A stretch of 64,000 bases of DNA from Slackia sp. (GTDB taxonomy: Bacteria > Actinomycetota > Coriobacteriia > Anaerosomatales > Anaerosomataceae), in assembly GCA_020725885.1 (NCBI GenBank), contig DYEA01000016.1:124001-188000 (forward strand), in the 5' to 3' direction. Positions 24,066-33,897 of this stretch are shown in pieces (position 1 is the stretch's first letter; each line of letters opens with the position of its first letter). The position numbers and the translations under genes were made by a program. The notes beneath the pieces were generated by a model. That model ran no database searches. It was not told the DNA's origin and saw nothing but the letters and a program-made list of their open reading frames with translations.

Positions 24066-25813
24066 GTGAAGCTGACAGGAGCACAGGCGCTCGTCAAGAC
24101 GCTGGAGGCGGTGGGCATCGACACCGTGTTCGGCTATCCGGGCGGCGTCGTGCTGCCGATCTTCGATGCGTTGTACGACGCCAAAGACCTGCGGACGATC
24201 CTCGTCAGGCACGAGCAGGGCGCGGCCCACGCTGCCGACGGCTACGCACGGGCGACGGGCCGTGTCGCTGCCACCATCGTGACGAGCGGCCCCGGGGCCA
24301 CCAACACCGTCACGGGCATCGCGAACGCGTACATGGACTCCATCCCGATGCTCGTCATCACCGGCCAGGTCGCCACGCACGTCATCGGGACGGACGCGTT
24401 CCAGGAGTCGGACATCACGGGCATCACGATGCCCATCACCAAACACAACTACCTTGTCACCGATCCCGCGGACCTGCCTGAGATCATCAAGGAGGCGCAC
24501 CACATCGCGACGACCGGGCGGCCCGGCCCCGTGCTCGTGGACATCCCGGTCGACGTGAGCAAGGCGGAGATCGCGTATCGTCTGCCGGAAAGCGTCAACC
24601 TGCCTGGCTACAAGCCGACCTACCGGGGTCACGCGAAGCAGATCAAGCAGGCTGCCGGCATGATCGCGAAAGCGCGCAAGCCGCTTCTGTACGTCGGCGG
24701 CGGGGTCATCTCGTCCGGCGCGTGGAAGGAGCTCAAGGAGCTCGCCGAGCTCATGCAGCTGCCCGTGGTGACGACCCTGATGGGCAAGGGCGCCTTCCCC
24801 GAGGACCACTACCTCTTCGTCGGTATGCCGGGCATGCACGGCGGCAAGTACACGAACTACGCGATCACCGAGACGGATCTGCTGATCGGCGTCGGGGTGC
24901 GGTTCGACGACCGCGTGACCGGCAAGCTGGCCGCATTCGCCACGAAGGCCAAGGTCATCCACGTCGACATCGACCCGGCCGAGATCGGCAAGAACCGCGC
25001 AGTGGACGTGCCCATCGTCGGCGACGCCAAGCAGGTGCTCGCTGGGCTCGTCGCTGAGCTCCGGAAGATGGCGGCCGAGCCGCGCACGACCGCGTGGATG
25101 CGGCTCATCGACGACTGGCGCAGCCGCTACCCGTTCCACTACCACCCGAGCGACGAATCCGTCATGCCGGAGTTCGTTGTCGAGCGCGTCCGCGAGCTCA
25201 CCAAGGACCGTCCGACGGTGTACTGCACCGAGGTCGGGCAGAACCAGATGTGGGCCGCGCAGTACCTGAAGATCCGCGAGCCGCGGACCTGGGTGTCCTC
25301 CGGCGGCCTCGGCACGATGGGGTTCGGGCTGCCGGCGGCCATCGGGGCCCAGGTTGGGCGCCCCGACTACCTCGTCGTCGACATCGCAGGCGACGGCAGC
25401 ATCCAGATGAACAGCCAGGAGCTCGCGACCGCGTCGGTCAACAAGATCCCGGTCAAGGTGGTCATCCTCAACAACGGCTACCTCGGCATGGTGCGCCAGT
25501 GGCAGGAGCTCTTCTACGGCAAGCGCTACGCGTCGAGCACGCTTCCGCAGGACTGCCCCGACTTCGTGAAGCTCGCCGAAGCGTACGGCTGCCTCGGGCT
25601 CCGGGTGACGCGCCCGGACGAGCTCGACGCCGCTCTCGTGCGTGCGTTCGAGCACGACGGGCCCGCGGTCGTGGACGTGCGCGTCGAGCGCGAAGAGAAC
25701 GTGTTCCCGATGGTGGCGCCCGGCGGGTCGATCGACGAGATGCTCGGCGGCATACCAGGGGGTCCGGTCTCCGACATGCTCGACGAGGAGCTGCTCGAGG
25801 AGGTGTGGGAGTG

Positions 25814-25814
<1 letters not shown>
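24066..25814 (+). CDS. ilvB: Acetolactate synthase large subunit
   Basis: 582 residues, thiamine-diphosphate enzyme making acetolactate or acetohydroxybutyrate. The catalytic Glu is in VRHEQGAAHAADGYA; the ThDP motif runs from GDGSIQMNSQ to ILNN; GYPGGVVLPIFDAL and FQESDITGITMPITKHN are typical of biosynthetic AHAS. Start GTG 24066 behind GAGGAGGTG. Its TGA overlaps the ilvN ATG (TGATG), as expected for subunits made in fixed ratio. Confidence 0.97.
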
Positions 25815-27351
<1,537 letters not shown>

Positions 27352-27413
27352 GACGCATCCAGCAGGGGTGAGCCAGCCGCGCGAGGCGGCGTGACGACAG
27401 GGGAGAGGACGCG

Positions 27414-28562
27414 ATGCAGAAGAAGTACCTGATGACGCCAGGCCCGACGCCGGTGCCGGCAGAAGTGTTGCTCACACAGGCAGCGCCGATGATCCACCAC
27501 CGGACGCCGGACTTCTCGGCGGCGTTCATGGAGGCCATCGAAGGGCTGAAGTACGTCTTCCAGACCGAGAAGAGCGACGTGCTCGTGTTCGCGTCGTCCG
27601 GCACGGGCGCGATGGAGTCGTCGATCGCCAACTGCTTCTGCGCTGGCGACACCGTCGTCGTGTGCCGCAACGGCAAGTTCGGCGACCGCATGAAGCAGAT
27701 CGCCGAGGTCTACGGCCTGAACGTCATCGACCTCAAGTACGAGTGGACCGAGGTCGTGGACCCGGCCGACGTCGCGACGGCGCTCGAGGAGAACCCGGGC
27801 GTCCGCGGCGTCATCGTCACGCAGTCCGAGACGTCCTCGGGCGTGCTCAACGACGTCAAGGCGATCGGCGCGATCGTGCGGAAGCACCCCGACACCGTGC
27901 TCATCGTCGACAGCATCACGGGCATCGGAGCGGTCGAGTGCAAGACCGACGAGTGGGGGCTCGACGTCGTGATGACGGGCTCGCAGAAGGGGCTCATGCT
28001 GCCGCCCGGCCTGGCCGCGATCACCGTCTCGGAGAAGGCGTGGCGCGCATACGAGCGCTCGACCCTGCCGAAGTTCTACTTCGACTGGAAGAAGTACAAG
28101 AAGAACCTCGAGAAGCAGACCACGCCGTTCACGCCCGCCGTCTCGCTCATCCTCGGCCTGAACGAAGCGCTGAAGATGATCCGCGACGAGGGCATCGAGA
28201 ACGTGATCGCCCGCCACGCGCGGCTGGCCGAGGCGACCCGCAAGGGCTGCGAGGCGCTCGGGTTGAAGCTCTTCGCGCCGCCCGAGGGCCGCGGCAGCGC
28301 GGTCACGCCGGTGTGGGTGCCGGAAGGCGTCGACGGCAAAGCCATCGTCAAGATCATGAAGGACAAGTACGGCGTGACCATCGCCGGCGGGCAAGACGAG
28401 TACGCCGGCAAGATCTTCCGCGTCGGCCACCTCGGCTACTTCGGCGACTTCGACATCATCACGACGCTCGCGGCGCTCGAGATGACGCTCGCCGAGCTTG
28501 GTTACGAGTTCGAGCGCGGCGCCGGGATCCGGGCCGCCGAAGCCGTGTTCATGGGAGCGTGA
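27414..28562 (+). CDS. Class V aminotransferase (serine/alanine-glyoxylate type), probable phosphoserine transaminase
   Basis: 382 residues. It begins YLMTPGPTPVPAEVL, with MIHHRTPDF, the typical start of this aminotransferase V branch. The PLP lysine is in TGSQKGLMLPPGL, and the substrate Arg near KIFRVGHLGYFGDFD. It lies four bases before serA, and no classical serC or serB is in the window. I therefore infer that it supplies the transamination step of serine synthesis, 3-phosphohydroxypyruvate to phosphoserine, as such enzymes do in some bacteria and archaea. Serine-pyruvate or alanine-glyoxylate transamination is the alternative. Confidence 0.85.
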   Translation: MQKKYLMTPGPTPVPAEVLLTQAAPMIHHRTPDFSAAFMEAIEGLKYVFQTEKSDVLVFASSGTGAMESSIANCFCAGDTVVVCRNGKFGDRMKQIAEVYGLNVIDLKYEWTEVVDPADVATALEENPGVRGVIVTQSETSSGVLNDVKAIGAIVRKHPDTVLIVDSITGIGAVECKTDEWGLDVVMTGSQKGLMLPPGLAAITVSEKAWRAYERSTLPKFYFDWKKYKKNLEKQTTPFTPAVSLILGLNEALKMIRDEGIENVIARHARLAEATRKGCEALGLKLFAPPEGRGSAVTPVWVPEGVDGKAIVKIMKDKYGVTIAGGQDEYAGKIFRVGHLGYFGDFDIITTLAALEMTLAELGYEFERGAGIRAAEAVFMGA

Positions 28563-28566
28563 GACG

Positions 28567-30150
28567 ATGAAGGTTCTGGTAGCGGACGGAATCTCCGACA
28601 CCGGCGTAGCCAAGATGCGCGACGCCGGGCTCGAGGTGGACGTCAAGACCGGGCTTTCCGAAGACGAGCTCGTCGAGATCATCGGCGCGTACGACGCGCT
28701 CGTGGTGCGCTCGGCCACGAAGGCCACGCGGCGCATCATCGAGGCCGCGGACAACCTGAAGATCATCGGGCGCGCCGGCGTCGGCGTCGACAACGTCGAC
28801 GTGGAGGCCGCAACGGCGCGCGGCATCGTGGTGTGCAACGCGCCCACCTCGAACATCGTCTCAGCCGCTGAGCACACGATCGCGCTTCTGCTCGCACAGG
28901 CGCGCAACGTCCCGCAAGCCAACGCGTCGATGCACGCCGGCAAGTGGGAGCGCTCGAAGTTCACCGGCACCGAGGTGCTCGACAAGACGCTCGCCGTCAT
29001 CGGGCTGGGACGCATCGGCACGCTCGTGGCCGAGCGGGCGCGCGGGCTGGGCATGAAGGTGCTCGGCTTCGACCCGTACGTGTCGGACGAGCGCGCGGCG
29101 CAGCTCGGCATCGAGCTCGTGCATTCGCTCGACGAGCTGCTGCCCCGCGCCGACTTCATCACCGTGCACCTGCCGAAGACCAAAGAGACCATCGGCATGT
29201 TCGGCCCCGCCGAGTTCGCGAAGATGAAAGACGGCGTGCGCGTCGTCAACACGGCGCGCGGCGGCATCTACCAGACCGAGGCGCTCGCTGAAGCGCTGAA
29301 GAGCGGCAAGGTGGCGAGCGCGGCCATCGACGTGTTCGAGGTCGAGCCGTGCACCGAATCTCCGCTCCACGGCATGGAGAACGTCATCCTGACGCCGCAC
29401 CTCGGCGCGTCTACCGACGAGGCGCAGGATCGCGCCGGCGACCAGATCGCGGAGTACATCATCGCGGGGCTCTCGGGTCAGATGGTGCCGACCGCGGTGA
29501 ACATCGCGCCGGTGGCGCCGGAGGTCATGGAGGCCGTCGGGCCGTATCTGCCGCTCGCCGAGAACATGGGCGCGGCCGTCGCGCAGCTCGCCCAAGGCGG
29601 CGTGGCCTCGATCGACGTGCTCACCGTCGGCCAGCTGGCGGAGGTCGACGCCCGCATCCTCAAGACCGCGGTGCTGAAGGGGCTGCTCGGGCGCATCTCC
29701 GCCGAGCCGGTGAACTTCGTCAATGCCGACTACTACGCCCAGCAGCGCGGCTTGCACGTCACTGAGACGAAGCGGCCAGAGACGCACGACTACACGAGCC
29801 TGCTCGTCGTGCGTGCCGAGACGCCGCGGGAGCCCATCGAGATCGCCGCGGCGCTCATCGGCAAGAAGAACGAGCCAAGGCTCGTGTCGCTCTTCGGCTA
29901 CGACCTCGACATGGCGCCTGGGCGGTACATGGCGTTCTTCCGCTACCCGGACCGCCCCGGCATGATCGGCAAGGTCGGCACCATCTTGGGCGACCGGAAG
30001 ATCAACATCGCGTCGATGCAGGTTGGCCGCACGGGCGAAGGCGGCACGGCGCTCATGGGCCTCGTGGTCGACTCGCCGATCTCGCCGGAGCTGCTCGCCG
30101 AGATCAAGGCCGCGGCAGACATGGACGACGCATGGAGCATCGAGTTGTGA
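28567..30150 (+). CDS. serA: D-3-phosphoglycerate dehydrogenase, long form with ASB and ACT domains
   Basis: 527 residues. It performs the first step of serine synthesis from 3-phosphoglycerate. Catalytic residues lie in GRAGVGVDNVD, VNTARGGIYQTEAL (Arg region) and LTPHLGASTDEAQ (His); the NAD site is VIGLGRIGTLVAERA. After about residue 320 come an allosteric substrate-binding domain and a C-terminal ACT domain (PDRPGMIGKVGTIL, INIASMQVGR) for serine feedback. Its presence here puts serine synthesis under the same transcript as the branched-chain genes. Confidence 0.96.
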   Translation: MKVLVADGISDTGVAKMRDAGLEVDVKTGLSEDELVEIIGAYDALVVRSATKATRRIIEAADNLKIIGRAGVGVDNVDVEAATARGIVVCNAPTSNIVSAAEHTIALLLAQARNVPQANASMHAGKWERSKFTGTEVLDKTLAVIGLGRIGTLVAERARGLGMKVLGFDPYVSDERAAQLGIELVHSLDELLPRADFITVHLPKTKETIGMFGPAEFAKMKDGVRVVNTARGGIYQTEALAEALKSGKVASAAIDVFEVEPCTESPLHGMENVILTPHLGASTDEAQDRAGDQIAEYIIAGLSGQMVPTAVNIAPVAPEVMEAVGPYLPLAENMGAAVAQLAQGGVASIDVLTVGQLAEVDARILKTAVLKGLLGRISAEPVNFVNADYYAQQRGLHVTETKRPETHDYTSLLVVRAETPREPIEIAAALIGKKNEPRLVSLFGYDLDMAPGRYMAFFRYPDRPGMIGKVGTILGDRKINIASMQVGRTGEGGTALMGLVVDSPISPELLAEIKAAADMDDAWSIEL

Positions 30151-30195
30151 CGCCACGCTGGCCACACGGTCGCACGCTCTCCCGTCGACTTAGGT

Positions 30196-30230
30196 AGCCG
30201 GCGGGCCGCACCCGTGCGGTCTCGCCGGCT
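30196..30230 (+). promoter_or_regulatory. Large GC hairpin between serA and leuA
   Basis: An outer stem AGCCGGCG (30196-30203) with CGCCGGCT (30223-30230) encloses an inner CCGCA (30206-30210) / TGCGG (30215-30219) stem. It lies 45 bases after serA and ends 44 bases before leuA. No T-run follows and no leader peptide with Leu codons is apparent. It may be a weak terminator, an RNA processing site or a stabiliser that sets leuA apart from the upstream genes. Confidence 0.5.
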
Positions 30231-30274
30231 CGCAAGGGCGACGTGCTGGGAAGCGATGGAGGAGCGTGGAAGCC

Positions 30275-31816
30275 ATGGCTGACAGGGTCTACATCTTCGA
30301 CACGACGCTGCGCGACGGCGAGCAGTCGCCGGGCGCGAGCATGAACACCGAAGAGAAGCTTGAGATCGCGCGCCAGCTGGTGCGGCTGGGCGTCGACGTC
30401 ATCGAGGCGGGGTTTCCCATCTCGAGCCCGGGCGACTTCGAGAGCGTGAAGCGCGTCGGCGAGGAGGTCGGGGACGCCGTCGTGGTGTGCGGGCTGTCGC
30501 GCGCGGTGCCGAAGGACATCGAGGTGGCGGCAGAAGCGCTCAAGAGCGCGAAGCGCCCGCGCATCCACACCGGCATCGGCGTGTCTGAAAGCCACCTGCG
30601 CGACAAGCTCCGTATCACGCGCGAGGAGGCGCTGGAGCGGGCAGTGGCCGCAGTGAAGCTCGCGCGGAAGTTCGTGGACGACGTCGAGTTCTACGCGGAG
30701 GACGCGGGACGTGCCGAGCCGACGTTCCTGTACCGCATGGTCGAGGCCGCCATACGCGCCGGCGCGACGGTCGTGAACATCCCGGACACGACCGGCTACG
30801 CGTACCCCGAGGTCTTCGGCGAGCTCATCCGCGGGCTGATGGAGCACGTCGACGGCATCGAGGACGTGACGGTGTCGGTGCACTGCCACAACGACCTCGG
30901 CATGGCCACCGCAAACGCGCTCGCCGGCGTGCGCGCGGGGGCTCGGCAGGTGGAGTGCACCATCAACGGCATCGGCGAGCGGGCGGGCAACACGGCGCTC
31001 GAAGAGGTCGTCATGGCGCTCAAGTCCCGCCGGGACCTCTTCGGCGTGGAGACCGGCATCAACACGCGCGAGATCATGCGCACCTCGCGCCTCGTCTCCA
31101 GCATCACCGGCATACGCGTGCAGCCGAACAAGGCGATCGTCGGCGCGAACGCCTTCGCGCACTCCTCAGGCATCCACCAGGACGGCGTGCTCAAAGAGCG
31201 GACGACGTATGAGATCATCGATCCTGCCGAGGTCGGAGCCGGCGTGTCCCGCATCGTGCTCACCGCGCGTTCCGGCCGCCATGCGCTCCGTCATCGGCTC
31301 GAGGAGCTCGGCTTCGCGCTCACCGACGACGAGTTCGAGCGCGTGTACGAGGCGTTCTTGGATGTGGCCGACAAGAAGAAGGAGGTCTACGACGAGGACC
31401 TCGAGGCCATTGTGGGCGAGAGCGAGCGCACGCTGCACGAGACGTACCACCTCCAGCAGGTGCACGTGAGCTGCGGCGAGCCGGGCATTCCGACGGCAAC
31501 CGTCGAGCTCGTCGCTGCAGACGGCCGGCACCTGATCGACTCCAGCCACGGCAACGGCCCGGTGGACGCGGTCTACAACGCCATCAACCGCATCGTGCAG
31601 GTGCCGAACGACCTCACGGAGTTCTCGGTGCAGTCGGTCACGCGCGGCATCGACGCCATCGGCGAGGTCACGATCCGGATCAGGGCCGAAGACGGCCAGG
31701 TGTTCACCGGCCGCGGCGCGCACCCGGACATCATCGTCGCGTCGGCCAAGGCGTACACGAACGCCCTCAACCGCTTGCTGTCAGCGCAGAAGAAGTCAGT
31801 CGAAGAGGAGCTGTGA
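30275..31816 (+). CDS. leuA: 2-isopropylmalate synthase
   Basis: 513 residues, long form with regulatory domain. It condenses 2-ketoisovalerate and acetyl-CoA as the committed leucine step. The N-terminus [17 protein letters not shown] and the metal motif [12 protein letters not shown] are diagnostic, as is [16 protein letters not shown]. The C-terminal LeuA dimer domain ([17 protein letters not shown] to [16 protein letters not shown]) binds leucine for feedback inhibition. ATG 30275 is preferred over GTG 30266, because GGAGGAG lies 10 bases before the ATG. Confidence 0.96.
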   Translation: MADRVYIFDTTLRDGEQSPGASMNTEEKLEIARQLVRLGVDVIEAGFPISSPGDFESVKRVGEEVGDAVVVCGLSRAVPKDIEVAAEALKSAKRPRIHTGIGVSESHLRDKLRITREEALERAVAAVKLARKFVDDVEFYAEDAGRAEPTFLYRMVEAAIRAGATVVNIPDTTGYAYPEVFGELIRGLMEHVDGIEDVTVSVHCHNDLGMATANALAGVRAGARQVECTINGIGERAGNTALEEVVMALKSRRDLFGVETGINTREIMRTSRLVSSITGIRVQPNKAIVGANAFAHSSGIHQDGVLKERTTYEIIDPAEVGAGVSRIVLTARSGRHALRHRLEELGFALTDDEFERVYEAFLDVADKKKEVYDEDLEAIVGESERTLHETYHLQQVHVSCGEPGIPTATVELVAADGRHLIDSSHGNGPVDAVYNAINRIVQVPNDLTEFSVQSVTRGIDAIGEVTIRIRAEDGQVFTGRGAHPDIIVASAKAYTNALNRLLSAQKKSVEEEL

Positions 31817-31834
31817 GGCTTCCGGATCGTGCCA

Positions 31835-32260
31835 TCACGGCAACCGTTCGAGGACGGCGAGGAAAGTCCTCGAGTCGACCACGCGCAGGCCGCCGGCGCG
31901 CTGCGGCATGTCGAGCAGGTGTGCGTCTCCGGTGACGACGGCGTGGGCAGCGGCGGCATTCGCCAAAGCGAGCACCACGTCGTCGTCCGGGTCAGGTGAG
32001 AGCCTGGGAACCTCGACAGGGTCCGGTTCGACGATCGCGACGCGGCGGTACCACGCCACGATCGCGACGGCATCCTCGTGCGCGATCCGCTTCGCGATGC
32101 GCGGCCGCTCGAACACGGACGCGAGCTCGTCGAGGAGCGTGGGACACGTGATCGCGTCGAAGCGGCCCTCGGCCAAGGCTCGCAAGAGCTGCGCGGGCGC
32201 TCCGTCACGCGAGAGCGCTGCAGCGACGATGACGTTCGTGTCCAGTATCGCGCGGATCAC
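31835..32260 (-). CDS. PIN-domain toxin (VapC-like, putative TA toxin family)
   Basis: 141 residues beginning at GTG 32260. The PIN acidic residues are visible: D7 in ILDTNVIVAA, E in LLDELASVF, D in PDPDDDVVLALA and D in VTGDAHLL. The fold is that of a Mg-dependent ribonuclease, commonly a translation-blocking toxin. Its start overlaps the antitoxin stop as GTGA. The pair is antisense to the leucine genes; the toxin ends 18 bases from the leuA stop. Confidence 0.88.
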   Translation of the reverse strand: MIRAILDTNVIVAAALSRDGAPAQLLRALAEGRFDAITCPTLLDELASVFERPRIAKRIAHEDAVAIVAWYRRVAIVEPDPVEVPRLSPDPDDDVVLALANAAAAHAVVTGDAHLLDMPQRAGGLRVVDSRTFLAVLERLP

Positions 32261-32487
32261 CGGCGTGCGCGGCGCGCGGCGCGCGTCTCTTCGACGGCGA
32301 GGTCGAGCGCTTCGGCCGGATCCATGGTCGCCGTCTCCCAGACTCTCTCGAGCGCGTTCAAGCCGAGGTAGTCGCGCAGCGCCTCCTCGACGACTTCGTA
32401 GTCGCGCTTGCCTGTGCGCGCGGCATACACCCGTGCCGCTCGCATGACCTCTTCGTCCACGTAGATGGTGGTGCGGGTCTTGCTCAT
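32257..32487 (-). CDS. Ribbon-helix-helix antitoxin
   Basis: 76 residues. The N-terminus [23 protein letters not shown] is the beta-strand plus helices of an RHH/Arc-type DNA-binding domain; the C-terminal part ([18 protein letters not shown]) would wrap the PIN toxin. There is no SD before the ATG at 32487, and the predicted transcript start falls on this ATG, so the mRNA appears leaderless. An inverted repeat over its promoter fits autoregulation by the toxin-antitoxin complex. Confidence 0.85.
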   Translation of the reverse strand: MSKTRTTIYVDEEVMRAARVYAARTGKRDYEVVEEALRDYLGLNALERVWETATMDPAEALDLAVEETRAARRARR

Positions 32488-32489
32488 GG

Positions 32490-32513
32490 TTGCATCATAG
32501 CAGAATGGTGCAA
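32490..32513 (-). promoter_or_regulatory. Operator-like inverted repeat at the toxin-antitoxin promoter
   Basis: TTGCATCAT (32490-32498), six bases, ATGGTGCAA (32505-32513) is an inverted repeat with 8 of 9 positions matching. It covers the leftward -10 box (TATGAT, 32499-32494) and most of the spacer. Position and symmetry fit binding of an RHH antitoxin dimer pair that represses its own operon. Confidence 0.6.
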
Positions 32514-32521
32514 AAACGCAA
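32494..32521 (-). promoter_or_regulatory. Leftward promoter of the toxin-antitoxin pair
   Basis: Reading leftward: TTGCGT (32521-32516), 16 bases, TATGAT (32499-32494). Only six bases separate the -10 from the antitoxin ATG, so transcription should begin at or next to the start codon. Confidence 0.65.
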
Positions 32522-32609
32522 CCCCGCCCAGCAGAGCCTCGGGGATTTCGCGTACAATACGCAGACCGCGACATGCGAGCGCGAAACGCGTCTGGAGAAA
32601 GGATTTCCG

Positions 32610-33878
32610 ATGCCGCGTCCGATGACCATCACCGAGAAGATCCTGGCCGCTCATGCGGGGCTCGACGAGGTCGTCCCGGGGCAGCTGGTGAACTGCCGGC
32701 TCGACCTGGTGCTCGCCAATGACGTCACGGCTCCCATCGCCATCAAGGAGTTCCGCAAGGTTGGCGTCGAGCGCGTGTGGGACCCCGAGCGGATCGCGCT
32801 CGTGCCCGATCACTACACCCCGAACAAGGACATCAAGAGCGCCGAGCAGGCGAAGATGGTGCGCGAGTTCGCCCGCGAGCAGGACATCACGCACTACTAC
32901 GAGATCGGGTGCATGGGCGTCGAGCACGCGCTCTTGCCCGAGCAGGGCGTCGTGGTGCCGGGCGACGTCGTGATCGGTGCGGACAGCCACACCTGCACGT
33001 ACGGCGCGCTCGGTGCCTTCGCGACCGGCGTGGGTTCGACGGACGCCGCTGTCGGCATGGCCACCGGCGAGGCGTGGTTCAAGGTGCCGGCGTCGCTCAA
33101 GTTCGTCATCGAGGGCGAGCTCGGGTCCTGGGTGAGCGCGAAGGACGTCATCTTGCACATCATCGGCATGATCGGCGTGGACGGCGCGCTCTACCAGGCC
33201 ATGGAGTTCACCGGCAGCGCGATCTCCGCGCTCGACATGGACGGCCGCATGACCATCTGCAACATGGCGATCGAGGCCGGCGGCAAGAGCGGCATCATCG
33301 CGGTCGACGACGTGACGCGTGAGTACGTCCGCGGCCGCGCGGAGCGCGAGTGGGCGGAGTTCGAAAGCGACCCGGATGCCGAGTACGCCCGAGTCTTCGA
33401 GATCGATGCGGCGTCCATCGAGCCGACGGTCGCGTTCCCGCATCTGCCGAGCAACACGCGGCCGGTGCGTGAGGCGCGCGACGTGCGGGTCGACCAGGTC
33501 GTCATCGGCTCGTGCACGAACGGCCGGCTCGCGGACCTGCGGGTCGCGGCCGAGATCCTGCGCGGACGGCGCGTGCACCGCGACGTGCGGCTTATCGTCA
33601 TCCCGGCCACCCAGCAGATATACCGTGACGCGATGCACGAGGGGCTCATCGACGTGTTCCTCGACGCAGGGGCGGCCGTCTCGACGCCGACCTGCGGCCC
33701 GTGCCTCGGCGGGCACATGGGCATCCTCGCGGCGGGCGAGCGGGCGCTCGCGACCACGAACCGCAACTTCGTCGGCCGCATGGGCGACCCCACGAGCGAG
33801 GTCTACCTCGCGAGCCCGGCGGTTGCGGCCGCCACGGCGGTCGCGGGCCACATCGCACTGCCGGAGGACCTGGCGTAG
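32610..33878 (+). CDS. leuC: 3-isopropylmalate dehydratase large subunit
   Basis: 422 residues. It isomerises 2-isopropylmalate to 3-isopropylmalate with LeuD. Cluster ligands lie in [14 protein letters not shown] and [28 protein letters not shown] and [13 protein letters not shown] are typical. It is a clear paralogue of the protein at 16.1-17.3 kb, but the GPCLGGHMG motif and the leucine-gene context support the leucine role. Its small subunit is 7.5 kb away at 41.4 kb, across the cytochrome cassette. AGAAAGGA precedes ATG 32610. A TACAAT box at 32553-32558 may be its own -10. Confidence 0.9.
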   Translation: MPRPMTITEKILAAHAGLDEVVPGQLVNCRLDLVLANDVTAPIAIKEFRKVGVERVWDPERIALVPDHYTPNKDIKSAEQAKMVREFAREQDITHYYEIGCMGVEHALLPEQGVVVPGDVVIGADSHTCTYGALGAFATGVGSTDAAVGMATGEAWFKVPASLKFVIEGELGSWVSAKDVILHIIGMIGVDGALYQAMEFTGSAISALDMDGRMTICNMAIEAGGKSGIIAVDDVTREYVRGRAEREWAEFESDPDAEYARVFEIDAASIEPTVAFPHLPSNTRPVREARDVRVDQVVIGSCTNGRLADLRVAAEILRGRRVHRDVRLIVIPATQQIYRDAMHEGLIDVFLDAGAAVSTPTCGPCLGGHMGILAAGERALATTNRNFVGRMGDPTSEVYLASPAVAAATAVAGHIALPEDLA

Positions 33879-33897
33879 CGGGAGGCGGGAGGTCGCG

